NCBI GenBank assembly: GCA_035501615.1
Contig: DATJVY010000062.1
Span: 7,012 to 71,011 of the forward strand
Length of the DNA stretch: 64,000 bases
Direction: 5' to 3'
Source of the DNA: RPRB01 sp035501615
Lineage (GTDB): Bacteria; Myxococcota; Myxococcia; Myxococcales; Myxococcaceae
In this document: piece by piece, positions 35,773 through 44,473 of the stretch
Layout of the letters: every line of letters starts with the position of its first letter
Numbering within the stretch: position 1 is the first letter of the stretch
Position numbers and translations under genes: made by a program
Notes under the pieces: generated by a model
Told to the model about the DNA's origin: nothing
The model's database searches: none
Seen by the model: the letters and a program-made list of their open reading frames with translations, nothing else

Positions 35773-35955
35773 TCACCAGCCCGAGGGCGCGCCGCTCTGC
35801 TGCATCGTCGGCGCCGGAGGCGGCGTCGCCACCCCTCCGTCGGGCAGGCGCTGGACGTCGCCGGACTGCGAGGCGCTGCTACCGGTGGCGCACCCGCCGC
35901 TCACCAGGGCCCCCGCTCCGATCACCAGCACGTGAAACAGTCGTCGCAGAGTCAT
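35773..35955 (-). CDS. small lipoprotein
   Basis: 60 residues. MTLRRLFHVLVIGAGALVSGGC is a lipoprotein signal with a VSGGC lipobox, leaving a mature peptide of about 39 residues rich in Gly, Pro, Ser and Gln (GGVATPPPAPTMQQSG). Too short for a folded domain; similar tiny lipoproteins are common in myxobacteria. No function is assigned. It lies 68 bases downstream of the RND permease in the same direction. Confidence 0.55.
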   Translation of the reverse strand: MTLRRLFHVLVIGAGALVSGGCATGSSASQSGDVQRLPDGGVATPPPAPTMQQSGAPSGW

Positions 35956-36023
35956 CGCAGTCTCGATCCCCCGTTGAGTGAATGCCCGGAGGACACCGTG
36001 GCGCGAGGAACGTTGCGCCTGCC

Positions 36024-39000
36024 TCACGCGGTCAGGCGACGGGGAGTGTCCGTCCTCGACCACCCGGAGTCGGGCTCGACGACGGTGCTCTCCCGCATCC
36101 GGACCAGCGCGTAGAGCACGGGGACTGCCATCCGGCTGATGAGCAGCGAGGCGACCTCTCCGGCGGCGAGGGAGATCGACAGGCCCTGGAAGATGGGGTC
36201 GAAGAGGATCACCGCGGAGCCCACGCTGACCGCCAGCGCGGTGAGCAGCATCGGCCGGAAGCGGACGGCACCCGCCTCGACGACGGCCTGCGCGATCGGC
36301 AACCCCCGTCGGATCCCGTCCTCGGCGAAGTCGACCAGGATGATGGAGTTCCGCACCACGATTCCCGCCCCGGCCATGAAGCCGATCAGCGAGGGAGCGG
36401 TGAAGTTCGCGCCCAGGGCCGCGTGCGCCGGGAGGATGCCCACCAGCGAGAAGGGGATGGGCGCCATGACCACCAGGGGGATGGTGAAGGAGCGGAACCA
36501 GCCGACCAGCAGGCCGTAGATGAGGAGCAGCACCACCACGAACGCCCCACCCAGGTCCCGGAAGAGCTCGAGGGTGAGATGCCACTCACCGTCCCACTTG
36601 ATGGCCGGACGGGCGTCGCTCGGAGGCTGGGTGGAGTTGTAGACCGCGACCGGCCCGGGCAGCCGGCCGACGGCCGCGTTCATCCGGAGGATGGCGTAGC
36701 CCGGGCTCTCGGCCTCGCCGGCGACGTCGCCGGTGACGTAGACGACCGGCAACAGATTCTTGTGGTGAATGCTGGGGTCCTCGACCGTGCGCTCCACCCG
36801 GACCAGCTCGCTCAGCGGCACCAGCGCCTGACCGCGGCCGTCGGCGAGCTTGATCGAGAGAAGGTCGGAGATCGGCGCTCGCCGGGTGCGAGGCACGTCG
36901 AGCACGATGTCGACTGCCTCCTGCTCGTCCGGAAGGTGCAGCCGCCCCACCGAGTCACCGCCCAGGGCGACGCGCAGGGTCCGGGCGACGGCTTCGGCCT
37001 GGATCCCGTGGAGGGCGGCCTTCTCCTTGTCGATCCGCAGGACCTCCTTCGGCCGCGGGGCCTCCTCGGAGCCTCCCCGGTCCACGACTCCCGGCGTCCG
37101 CGCGAAGATGGAGCGCATCCCGCTCGCGAGGCGCTGGCGGGCGGCGGCGTCCGGGCCGTAGACCTCGGCGACCAGCGACTGCATCACCGGCGGCCCGGGC
37201 GGGACCTCGGCGACCGCGATCCGTGCTCCGTGTCGTGCGGCGATCGCCGCGACGGTCGGTCGGATCCGCAGCGCGAAGGCGTGGCTCTGCACCGAGCGCC
37301 GCTCCTTGGGCAGGAGGTTGATCTGCACCTCCGCGAGGCTGGAGCTCCGGCGCAGGTCGTAGTGGCGCATCAGCCCGTTGAAACCGTGGGGCGCGGCCGT
37401 GCCGACGTACACCTGGTAGTCGGTGACCTCCCGTTCCTGCCGGAGGGCGGCCGCGATCTCCCTGGCCACCTGCGCGGTCCGCTCGAGCGAGCTGTCCTCC
37501 GGCATGTCGAGGACGATCTCCAGCTCGCTCTTGTTGTCGTAGGGCAGCATCTTCACCCGGACCCACCCCGCCGGGACGAAGGCCATCGCTCCGAGGAGAA
37601 GGAACGCGGTCAGGCCCAGGAATCCCCACCGCCAGCGTGGACGGCCCACCAGCCGGGACATCAGCCAGCGGTACGCCCGGGTGGCCCGGTTCTCGGGCGC
37701 ATGGCACGCGCCGTCGTGGCCTCGCCCGCGTCCGAGCAGGCGCACCGCCGCCCAGGGCGTCACGACGAACGCGACCAGCAGCGAGAACACCATCGCTGCC
37801 GAGGCCAGGACCGGGATGGGACGCAGGTACGGACCGGTCATCCCGCCGACGAAGGCCATGGGAAGGATCGCCGCGATGACGGTGAGGGTGGCCAGCACCG
37901 TGGGGTTGCCGACCTCGGCCACGGCCCGGACGGCGATCTCCCGGAGCGACGCGCTCCTCGACTCCTCGAGCTCCCGGTGGCGGACGATGTTCTCCACCAC
38001 GACGATCGCGTCGTCGACGAGGATCCCGATGGAGAAGATCAGCGCGAAGAGCGTGACCCGGTTGACCGTGTAGCCGACCAGCTGGAACACGAGGAGCAGC
38101 AGCGCCAGGGTCGAGGGGATGGCGACGGCGACGACTGCCGACTCGCGCCAGCCGAGCATGAACAGGACCAGGAGCGAGACCCCCAGGATCGACAGGGCCA
38201 TGTGGAACAGGAGCTCGTTCGACTTCTCCGCCGCCGATGCTCCGTAGTTGCGGGTGACCGCGATCCGTACGTCCCCGGGGATCACGCTGCCCTTGAGGAG
38301 ATCGACCTGGGAGAGGATCGCCCTGGCCACCGCGATGGCGTTGCTGCCCGGGCGCTTGGAGATCGCCAGCGTGACCGCGGCCTCCTCGGGGGGGAGGTCC
38401 CGGCCGGCCCCCGCCCCGGTGCCGAAGAAGACGTACTGCGTGGGCTCCTCGGAACCGTCCTGGACCCGAGCCACCTCCCGGAGGTGGACCGGGCTCGCCC
38501 CGTGGACGCCCACCACCGCCGCGGCCACCTCCTCGGTCGAGGTGAAGAACGCGCCGGTCTGGACGACGACCTCGGTGTCGCTCGTGGTGAGCGCGCCAGC
38601 GACCTCCTGCCGGTTGGCGGAACCGAGCACCCGGAGCACGTCGAGGATCCCCAGCCCCCGCGAGGCGAGCGCGGCGGGGTCGAGCTGGATCCGGACCTGC
38701 CGTCGATAGCCGCCGAGGAGCGACGTCTCCGACACCTCGGGGACGTGCTTGATCTCGGCCTCGACCTGCGCGGCCACCCGCCTCAGCGCGAGGTGGTCCT
38801 GGCTGGCGGAGTGGAAGGTCAGCGCGAGGATGGGCACGTCGTCGATGGAGCGGGCCTTGACCAGCGGCGGTGAGGCGCCAGCCGGGATCCGGTCGGCGTT
38901 GGCCTGGAGCTTTCGCTGGAGCTTCACCAGCGACCGCTCGGGATCGTCCCCGACCCGGTAGCGCACCTCGACCAGCGAGCGCCCGGGCTGGCTGGTCGAG

Positions 39001-39269
39001 TACACGTACTCCACGCCGGGGATCTCCCAGGCCAGCCGTTCGAGGGGAGCGGAGATCCGGCTCTCGACCTCGGCGGCGCTCGCCCCCGGCATGGCGACGA
39101 AGAGGTCGAACACCGGGACCTTGATCTGCGGCTCCTCCTCCCGCGGCAGGACCAGGAGCGCCCCGAGCCCGAGGAGCACCGAGCCGACGACCAGCAGCGG
39201 GGTCAGCCTGGATCCGACGAAGGCCCGGGCGAGCGTTCCCGCCAGACCGAGCGAGGGCGAGCGGTTCAT
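36024..39269 (-). CDS. RND efflux transporter permease (AcrB/CusA-type)
   Basis: 1081 residues, the size of a full RND pump: twelve membrane helices and two large periplasmic loops. Central motifs include GILVDDAIVVVENIV with the paired Asp of the proton relay in helix 4, FVGGMTGPYLRPIP, and GFMAGAGIVVRNSIILVDF in the second half. It works with the periplasmic adaptor encoded just upstream (ATGA overlap) and an outer-membrane channel not found in the window. Substrate class is not evident; the His/Met cluster used for copper by CusA was not recognised. Confidence 0.92.
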   Translation of the reverse strand: MNRSPSLGLAGTLARAFVGSRLTPLLVVGSVLLGLGALLVLPREEEPQIKVPVFDLFVAMPGASAAEVESRISAPLERLAWEIPGVEYVYSTSQPGRSLVEVRYRVGDDPERSLVKLQRKLQANADRIPAGASPPLVKARSIDDVPILALTFHSASQDHLALRRVAAQVEAEIKHVPEVSETSLLGGYRRQVRIQLDPAALASRGLGILDVLRVLGSANRQEVAGALTTSDTEVVVQTGAFFTSTEEVAAAVVGVHGASPVHLREVARVQDGSEEPTQYVFFGTGAGAGRDLPPEEAAVTLAISKRPGSNAIAVARAILSQVDLLKGSVIPGDVRIAVTRNYGASAAEKSNELLFHMALSILGVSLLVLFMLGWRESAVVAVAIPSTLALLLLVFQLVGYTVNRVTLFALIFSIGILVDDAIVVVENIVRHRELEESRSASLREIAVRAVAEVGNPTVLATLTVIAAILPMAFVGGMTGPYLRPIPVLASAAMVFSLLVAFVVTPWAAVRLLGRGRGHDGACHAPENRATRAYRWLMSRLVGRPRWRWGFLGLTAFLLLGAMAFVPAGWVRVKMLPYDNKSELEIVLDMPEDSSLERTAQVAREIAAALRQEREVTDYQVYVGTAAPHGFNGLMRHYDLRRSSSLAEVQINLLPKERRSVQSHAFALRIRPTVAAIAARHGARIAVAEVPPGPPVMQSLVAEVYGPDAAARQRLASGMRSIFARTPGVVDRGGSEEAPRPKEVLRIDKEKAALHGIQAEAVARTLRVALGGDSVGRLHLPDEQEAVDIVLDVPRTRRAPISDLLSIKLADGRGQALVPLSELVRVERTVEDPSIHHKNLLPVVYVTGDVAGEAESPGYAILRMNAAVGRLPGPVAVYNSTQPPSDARPAIKWDGEWHLTLELFRDLGGAFVVVLLLIYGLLVGWFRSFTIPLVVMAPIPFSLVGILPAHAALGANFTAPSLIGFMAGAGIVVRNSIILVDFAEDGIRRGLPIAQAVVEAGAVRFRPMLLTALAVSVGSAVILFDPIFQGLSISLAAGEVASLLISRMAVPVLYALVRMRESTVVEPDSGWSRTDTPRRLTA

Positions 39270-40339
39270 CGCCTCTCCTCCACCCGGTCGCCGTCCACGA
39301 GACCCTCCGCTCCCGCGACCGCCACCCTCTCGCCGCCCGAGAGGCCGGAGGAGATCTCCAACTTCCCCCTCCACTCGCGGCCCGAGCGCACCAGCCGGAG
39401 CCGGGCGATGCCGGAATCGACGACGAACACGGTCTCGAGCTGTCCGTGGTGAACGACCGCCTCGGAGGGAACGACGACCGCCGGCGCCAGGCCGCTGGTC
39501 AGGAGCGCCCGTCCGAACTGGCCCGAGCGGAGCCCGGGCGTGTCGGGGAGATCGATCTTGAAGAGGCGCGTCCTGCTCGACGCATCGGCGGCCGGCTGGA
39601 TCTCGGCGAGGCGGCCCTCGAGGTCGCGGTCGATGCCCTCCACCCTGACCGGGATCAAGTCGCCGACCGCCAGGAGCTCGCCGTCGGTCTCCGGAACCTG
39701 CGCCTCGAGCCGGAGCGCCGAGCGGGCCTCGAGGACGAGGAGCGGCTGCCCGGGCAGGGCCGTGTCCCCGACGTTCGTGAGCTTGGAGGTGATCACCCCG
39801 GCGAACGGCGCCCGGAGGACCCTGCGGTCGGCGATGGAGCTCGCCTCGGCCTGCCTCGCCCGGGCGACGTTCCACTGCGACAGCGCGGCCTCGTACTCCG
39901 CCACGGAGACGGCCCCCTGACCCACGAGGCTCGTGGCGCGGGCACGGTCGCGCGCGGCCTGCTCGGACATCGCCCGGGTCTGATCGAGACGCGCCTCGAC
40001 CTCGCGGGCGGACAGCCGCACCAGGGCCTCGCCGGCCTGCACCGGGCTTCCGAGCCCGACGCGCACCTCGGCGACCGTGCCGCTGATGAGGGGAGCGATG
40101 GTCGCGCTCCGAGTCGCCCGGACGGTGCCCACGACCTCGGTCAGGACCGGTCGCGCGGTCCGGTCGGCCTGCTCGATGCGGACCACCTTGGGCGCGGCGT
40201 CCCGTCGCGGCCGCGGCGGAGACTCACCGGCACACGCCGAGAGCACCGCCAGCAGCGAAAGCACGCCCGGAAGGAGGGCGGGAAGGGGGCGGAACCAGCG
40301 TGAGGTCCTGCGCGTCGGGTCGGCGAGTGCGGGGTCCAT
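39266..40339 (-). CDS. RND efflux periplasmic adaptor lipoprotein
   Basis: 357 residues with lipobox (LSLLAVLSACAGE). The order of HlyD/MFP parts is visible: an N-terminal lipoyl half (TIAPLISGTVAEVRVGLGSPVQAGEALV), a short helical hairpin, the second lipoyl half (LRAPFAGVITSKLTNVGDTALPGQPLL) and beta-barrel domains. It bridges the RND permease to an outer-membrane channel. The first gene of the efflux operon; translation of the permease is coupled to it. The ATG at 40339 is the only start that keeps the lipobox at the normal distance. Confidence 0.9.
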   Translation of the reverse strand: MDPALADPTRRTSRWFRPLPALLPGVLSLLAVLSACAGESPPRPRRDAAPKVVRIEQADRTARPVLTEVVGTVRATRSATIAPLISGTVAEVRVGLGSPVQAGEALVRLSAREVEARLDQTRAMSEQAARDRARATSLVGQGAVSVAEYEAALSQWNVARARQAEASSIADRRVLRAPFAGVITSKLTNVGDTALPGQPLLVLEARSALRLEAQVPETDGELLAVGDLIPVRVEGIDRDLEGRLAEIQPAADASSRTRLFKIDLPDTPGLRSGQFGRALLTSGLAPAVVVPSEAVVHHGQLETVFVVDSGIARLRLVRSGREWRGKLEISSGLSGGERVAVAGAEGLVDGDRVEERR

Positions 40340-40428
40340 GTCCCGGCTGCCCGAGGCAGGGGGCGTGCCGGGAGCAGCCGGAGACCGAGATCGCCTGTTT
40401 TCGGCCGGATGCGCCCGCCGGAGCCGTC

Positions 40429-40458
40429 GCGAATTCTCGCGACCTCGCGAGAACTCGC
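40429..40458. promoter_or_regulatory. 14-bp inverted repeat upstream of RND operon (operator candidate)
   Basis: Left arm GCGAATTCTCGCGA (40429-40442), two-base spacer, right arm TCGCGAGAACTCGC (40445-40458); 13 of 14 positions pair. The core TTCTCGCGA/TCGCGAGAA is perfect. It lies 90 bases upstream of the adaptor start. Symmetry and location suit a dimeric repressor of the TetR or MarR kind, but no regulator gene is adjacent. Confidence 0.5.
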
Positions 40459-40472
40459 GCCGGGGCGGGTCG

Positions 40473-40564
40473 CTAGGGGCCGACGTCGAAGAGGGCGGCG
40501 AGGATGACGGTGTCGCCCGCGGGGAGGCAGTTGACGTGCGCGGTGGGCGAGCGGCAGGAGCCAC
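40473..40564 (-). pseudogene. 3'-end fragment of an unidentified minus-strand gene
   Basis: Reading minus from 40564 to the TAG at 40473 gives about 30 codons (including PTAHVNCLPAGDTVILAAL and a DVGP end), with nearly every third base G or C, as in real genes of this window. No start or upstream part exists, because at 40565 the DNA switches abruptly to plus-strand regulator sequence. It looks like the surviving tail of a gene cut by a deletion or inversion. Confidence 0.4.
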
Positions 40565-40915
40565 GTGGTGTTCATCACCGCCTACGACGAGCACGCGGTG
40601 CCGGCGTTCGAGGAGGGCGCCGTCGACTTCCTTCTGAAGCCACTGTCGGTCGAGCGGCTGCGCCGGACGGTGGCCCGTCTCCGGGCGCGCATCGCTGAAG
40701 CGCCGGCGGTGCTCGAGCCGCTCCTCGCGGGGCTACGCGAGGCGCTGGAGAGGCCACCGACGCTGCGGTGGATCAGCGTGCTCGAGGGACGCGAGCTGCG
40801 CGCCATCCTCAGCGTGCGCCGGTCGGCCGGAGGGGCGATGGAGATCGTCCTCCGCGATCATCCGGACCGCATCCCGGTGAGCCAGCCGTACGCCCACCGG
40901 TTCCGGCAGATGTAG
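40565..40915 (+). pseudogene. LytTR-type response regulator remnant
   Basis: 116 codons. It begins in the second half of a receiver domain (VFITAYDEHAVPAFEEGAVDFLLKP, which includes the conserved lysine). It lacks the first half, including the phospho-accepting Asp. The linker helix follows. The LytTR DNA-binding domain then starts (LRWISVLEGRELRAI) and jumps straight to its end (GAMEIVLRDHPDRIPVSQPY), so roughly 70 residues appear missing. No ribosome site precedes the GTG at 40565. Both domains should be non-functional. Frame and codon use are preserved, so the decay may be recent, or the short protein could still be made. Confidence 0.7.
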
Positions 40916-41021
40916 AGCCGCCGGGTTGCGGCCTCGCCCGGGTCGGAGCAGGCGGGCGACCACGGACCCTGCGCCCCCGGTCCATTGCCCTCGAGCGTCG
41001 GGGCCCTCGTCGCGCGGATTC

Positions 41022-41055
41022 TGCGCGCTCCCCCGGGTGGAATCCGCCTGATCCC
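41022..41055. promoter_or_regulatory. spaced inverted repeat upstream of hox operon
   Basis: Arms GCGGATTC and GAATCCGC are perfect 8-bp complements separated by about 18 bases, some 70 bases before the hoxE start. Either a regulator site or a leader-RNA stem could be meant. No regulator gene is adjacent. Confidence 0.35.
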
Positions 41056-41069
41056 GCCGGGCGCGCCGC

Positions 41070-41084
41070 GGCACAGGGATTGAA
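41070..41084 (+). promoter_or_regulatory. candidate sigma-54-like promoter for hox operon
   Basis: GGCACAGGGATTGAA resembles the -24/-12 consensus TGGCAC-N5-TTGC: the GG and the TTG are in the right phase but the -12 GC is GA. A start near 41096 would give a leader of about 22 bases carrying the GGGGAGG ribosome site of hoxE. Some hydrogenase operons use sigma-54; this one is only a candidate. Confidence 0.3.
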
Positions 41085-41117
41085 GGAGCCACGGTGCTCC
41101 CCCGGGGAGGCTACGAC

Positions 41118-41609
41118 ATGGTGGACACGGCTCCGGCCGTGAAGGAGGTCAAGGACAACCGCGCCAAGCTCTTCGAGCGCGCGATGTCGCGGCAAGGCTA
41201 TGCCGCCGACGCGCTGATCGAGGTGCTGCACACCGCGCAGGAGCTCTTCGGCTTCCTCTCGATGGACCGGCTCCGCGAGGTGGCGCGCAAGCTCCGGCTG
41301 CCGCCCTCGCGCGTGCTCGGGGTGGCGACCTTCTACAACTTCTTCTCGCTCCAGCCGAAGGCGGAGCACACCGCGCTGGTCTGCACCGGAACGGCCTGCT
41401 ACGTGGCCGGCGCCCGCGCGCTGCTCGACCTCGCCCGGCACCGGTGCCAGGCGGCCGTCGCCCGCGGAGAGCCCGGGAAGCTCGGCATCCAGCAGGCACG
41501 CTGCATCGGCTCGTGCGGGCTCGCGCCGGTGGTGGTGCTCGACGGACGCATCCTGCCCAAGGTGTCCGCCACGGCGCTGGAGGCCCAGCTCGAACAGGTG
41601 GGGGCCTGA
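41118..41609 (+). CDS. hoxE: NAD-linked hydrogenase subunit HoxE (NuoE-like)
   Basis: 163 residues, thioredoxin-like [2Fe-2S] protein of the NuoE family. Helical N-terminal part, then the four cluster cysteines in CTGTACYVAG and CIGSCGLAPVV. It is the first gene of hoxEFUYH, which identifies it as HoxE rather than a complex I subunit, since no other nuo genes are present. HoxE is thought to transfer electrons between the diaphorase and other carriers. The ATG at 41118 follows GGGGAGG; an upstream start would add eight residues. Confidence 0.92.
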   Translation: MVDTAPAVKEVKDNRAKLFERAMSRQGYAADALIEVLHTAQELFGFLSMDRLREVARKLRLPPSRVLGVATFYNFFSLQPKAEHTALVCTGTACYVAGARALLDLARHRCQAAVARGEPGKLGIQQARCIGSCGLAPVVVLDGRILPKVSATALEAQLEQVGA

Positions 41610-41611
41610 CG

Positions 41612-43222
41612 ATGGCGCTCACCCCGGACGAGCTCACCGAGCGTGCGGAGGCGGAGCGGGAGCGCACGGGAGCGTTCCGGGAGCGGCTCCACGTCTGCAC
41701 GGCCGCCAGCTGCCAGGCCATCGGGAGCGACCCGCTCCGGGCCGCCCTGCAGGCGCGCGCCAAGTCGTCCGGGGGCGCGGTGGAGGTGGCCGGGACCGGC
41801 TGCATGGGCCTTTGCAGCAAGGGCCCACTGGTCCGGCGCCAGAGCGACGGCGCATTGTTCCTCGAGGTCGAGACCGGGGACGTCCCGGCACTGGTCGAGG
41901 GCGCGCCATCGGCATCCCTCGATGCGCGACGGGTGAGCTTCGAGGCCCATCCCTTCTTCGCCGGCCAGCTCCGCGTCGTGCTGGAGAACGCCGGGCGGGT
42001 CGACCCGGAGCGGATCGACTCGTACCTCGCCGCCGGCGGGTACGGGGCGCTGGCGAAGGTGCTCGCCCAGATGAAGCCCACCGAGGTGGTGGCCGAGGTG
42101 ACGCGGTCCGGTCTCCGCGGGCGCGGCGGTGCCGGCTACCCCACCGGGGTGAAGTGGCAGCTGGTGGCCAAGCAGCAGGCGGACACCAAGTACGTCGTGT
42201 GCAACGCGGACGAGGGTGACCCTGGCGCCTTCATGGACCGGAGCGTGCTCGAGGGCGACCCGCACCGGGTGCTGGAGGGGATGGCCATCGCCGCCTACGG
42301 GGTGGGCGCCCGGCTCGGATACATCTACGTCCGCGGCGAGTACGGGCTGGCCATCGCCCGGCTCCAGACCGCCATCAAGCAGGCAGAGAAGGAAGGCCTT
42401 CTCGGCTCCCGCATCCTCGACACCCACTTCGACTTCTCGGTGCAGATCCGCATCGGGGCCGGGGCCTTCGTCTGCGGAGAGGAGACCGCGCTCATCGCGA
42501 GCATCGAGGGCAAGCGTGGCGAGCCGCGTCCCCGGCCGCCGTACCCGCCGGAGAAGGGCCTGGGGGGAAAGCCGACGCTGATCAACAACGTCGAGACCTT
42601 CGCCAACGTGCCGCCCATCCTGGTCCGGGGCGGCGACTGGTTCGCTGGCATCGGCACCGAGAAGTCGAAGGGCACCAAGGTCTTCGCCGTCGCCGGGAAG
42701 ACCGCCCTCACCGGGCTCATCGAGGTCCCGATGGGCACTCCGGTCCGCCGCATCGTGGAGATGGCCGGCGGCGTCGCGGGCGGGGGGCGAGTGAAGGCCA
42801 TCCAGACCGGAGGTCCATCGGGTGGCTGCATTCCCGAGCGCCTGCTCGACGTCCCGGTCGACTACGAGTCGCTGGTCGCGGTCGGTTCGATGATGGGCTC
42901 CGGCGGGCTGATCGTCATGGACCAGGACACGTCGATGGTCGACGTGGCCCGCTACTTCATGGAGTTCTGCCGCGACGAGTCCTGCGGCAAGTGCGTGCCC
43001 TGTCGCGCCGGCACGGTGCAGATGCACCTCTTGCTCCAGAAGTTCTGCGACGGCGAGGCGACGCGGCAAGACCTCGCGCTGCTCGAATCGCTCGCCGATC
43101 TGCTCCGCAACACCAGCCTCTGCGGCCTCGGCCAGAGCGCTCCCACTCCAGTGATGACCGCCCTTCGCTATTTCCCCGAGGAATTCGCCGCCCGGATGCG
43201 GAAGGAGCCGGCTGGGCCATGA
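41612..43222 (+). CDS. hoxF: NAD-linked hydrogenase diaphorase subunit HoxF
   Basis: 536 residues. N-terminal thioredoxin-like [2Fe-2S] domain (CTAASCQAIG and GCMGLCSKGP), then a NuoF-like core. The FMN/NADH-binding glycine-rich stretch is RGRGGAGYPTGVKW, followed by CNADEGDPGAF and GAGAFVCGEETALI. A C-terminal [4Fe-4S] site is seen in SCGKCVPCRAG with a later cysteine. The subunit oxidises NADH or reduces NAD+ and passes electrons to HoxU. It starts two bases after hoxE ends and overlaps hoxU by ATGA. Confidence 0.95.
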   Translation: MALTPDELTERAEAERERTGAFRERLHVCTAASCQAIGSDPLRAALQARAKSSGGAVEVAGTGCMGLCSKGPLVRRQSDGALFLEVETGDVPALVEGAPSASLDARRVSFEAHPFFAGQLRVVLENAGRVDPERIDSYLAAGGYGALAKVLAQMKPTEVVAEVTRSGLRGRGGAGYPTGVKWQLVAKQQADTKYVVCNADEGDPGAFMDRSVLEGDPHRVLEGMAIAAYGVGARLGYIYVRGEYGLAIARLQTAIKQAEKEGLLGSRILDTHFDFSVQIRIGAGAFVCGEETALIASIEGKRGEPRPRPPYPPEKGLGGKPTLINNVETFANVPPILVRGGDWFAGIGTEKSKGTKVFAVAGKTALTGLIEVPMGTPVRRIVEMAGGVAGGGRVKAIQTGGPSGGCIPERLLDVPVDYESLVAVGSMMGSGGLIVMDQDTSMVDVARYFMEFCRDESCGKCVPCRAGTVQMHLLLQKFCDGEATRQDLALLESLADLLRNTSLCGLGQSAPTPVMTALRYFPEEFAARMRKEPAGP

Positions 43223-43938
43223 CCGTCAAGACGCTCACCATCGACGGGCGGATGCTCACCGGCGTATCGGGGCAGAGCATCTTCACCGTCGCCTGGCACA
43301 ACGACATCAAGATTCCCCGGCTCTGCCACCTCGGCGGGGTGAGCGACGTGGGCGCCTGCCGACTGTGCCTGGTGGAGGTGGAGGGCCGGCCCCGGCTGCA
43401 GACCGCCTGCATGACCGAGGTGGAGGAGGGGATGGTCGTCCAGACCGACACTCCCCGGCTGCGTGAGTACCGCAAGCTCCTGCTGGAGCTGCTCCTGGCC
43501 GAGGGGAACCACGTCTGCGCGGTGTGCGTCTCCAACGGGCACTGCGAGCTGCAGCAGATGGCGGCCGAGGTCGGCGTCGACCACGTGCGCGTGGCCTACC
43601 GCAACCCGCGACGCCCGGTGGACCTGTCGCACGAGCGCTTCGGGCTGGACCTCAACCGCTGCATCCACTGCACCCGCTGCGTCCGCACCTGCGACGAGGT
43701 GGAGGGAGCGCACGTCTGGGACATGGCCGGCCGGGGAGAGAAGCTGCACCTGGTCTCCGATCTGGCCACCCCCTGGGGCGACTCCGAGGCTTGCACCGAC
43801 TGCGGGAAGTGCGTCCAGGTCTGCCCGACCGGCGCGCTCTTCGTGAAGGGTGCCGGCGTGGGCCAGATGACCAAGGACCGGAGGTTCCTCAAGTACATCG
43901 TCTACGGCCGCGAGCGGAAGCAGTGGAGCGTGCCATGA
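43219..43938 (+). CDS. hoxU: NAD-linked hydrogenase diaphorase subunit HoxU
   Basis: 239 residues, similar to the N-terminal part of complex I NuoG. A plant-type [2Fe-2S] domain (CHLGGVSDVGACRLC and a further Cys), the His/Cys [4Fe-4S] site (HVCAVCVSNGHC) and a two-cluster ferredoxin domain (CIHCTRCVRTC and CTDCGKCVQVCPTG) form an electron wire from HoxF to the HoxYH module. Translation is coupled to hoxF and hoxY by ATGA overlaps on both sides. Confidence 0.95.
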   Translation: MTVKTLTIDGRMLTGVSGQSIFTVAWHNDIKIPRLCHLGGVSDVGACRLCLVEVEGRPRLQTACMTEVEEGMVVQTDTPRLREYRKLLLELLLAEGNHVCAVCVSNGHCELQQMAAEVGVDHVRVAYRNPRRPVDLSHERFGLDLNRCIHCTRCVRTCDEVEGAHVWDMAGRGEKLHLVSDLATPWGDSEACTDCGKCVQVCPTGALFVKGAGVGQMTKDRRFLKYIVYGRERKQWSVP

Positions 43939-44471
43939 GCGAGAAGCTGAAGCTGGCCACGGTGTGGCTCGGTGGCTGCTCGGGCTGCCACATGTCGTTC
44001 CTCGATCTCGACGAGCGCCTGCTCGAGCTTGCGGCCAGGGTGGACCTCGTCTTCTCGCCGCTGGTCGATACCAAGACCCCGGACTTCCCTCCGGTGGACG
44101 TCACCCTCGTGGAGGGAGCGGTGGCGAACGAGGAGCACGTGGAGATGCTCCGCCTGGTGCGTGAGCGCTCGAAGGTGCTGGTGGCCTTCGGAGACTGCGC
44201 GGTCACCGGCAACGTGTCCGCGCTGCGCAACGCCTGGCCGGTGCAGGAGGTTCTCGACCGGGCGTACCGCGAGACACCCACGGTGGTGCGCGGCGTTCCC
44301 TCGGGCGCCGGGGTGATGCCGAGGCTGCTCCCGGGGGTGAAGCCGCTGCACCAGGTGGTGAAGGTGGACCTATGGCTCCAGGGCTGCCCCCCGGGGTCAG
44401 ACCGGATCTGGGAGACGCTGACCGCCCTCCTCGAGGGGCGCGCTCCGCAGCTGGAGCGAAGGTTCGGGTGA
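43935..44471 (+). CDS. hoxY: [NiFe]-hydrogenase small subunit HoxY
   Basis: 178 residues, the short small subunit typical of group 3d enzymes. The proximal [4Fe-4S] cluster ligands are in GGCSGCHMSF, GDCAVTGN and LQGCPPGSD. There is no twin-arginine signal and no distal cluster domain, so the enzyme is cytoplasmic, and electrons leave through HoxU. Starts inside the hoxU stop (ATGA) and ends two bases before hoxH. Confidence 0.95.
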   Translation: MSEKLKLATVWLGGCSGCHMSFLDLDERLLELAARVDLVFSPLVDTKTPDFPPVDVTLVEGAVANEEHVEMLRLVRERSKVLVAFGDCAVTGNVSALRNAWPVQEVLDRAYRETPTVVRGVPSGAGVMPRLLPGVKPLHQVVKVDLWLQGCPPGSDRIWETLTALLEGRAPQLERRFG

Positions 44472-44473
44472 GA

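Noticed and set aside
41118..43938. NuoE, NuoF and NuoG of respiratory complex I
   Set aside because: No other nuo genes are present and hydrogenase small and large subunits follow directly, so they are HoxE, HoxF and HoxU.
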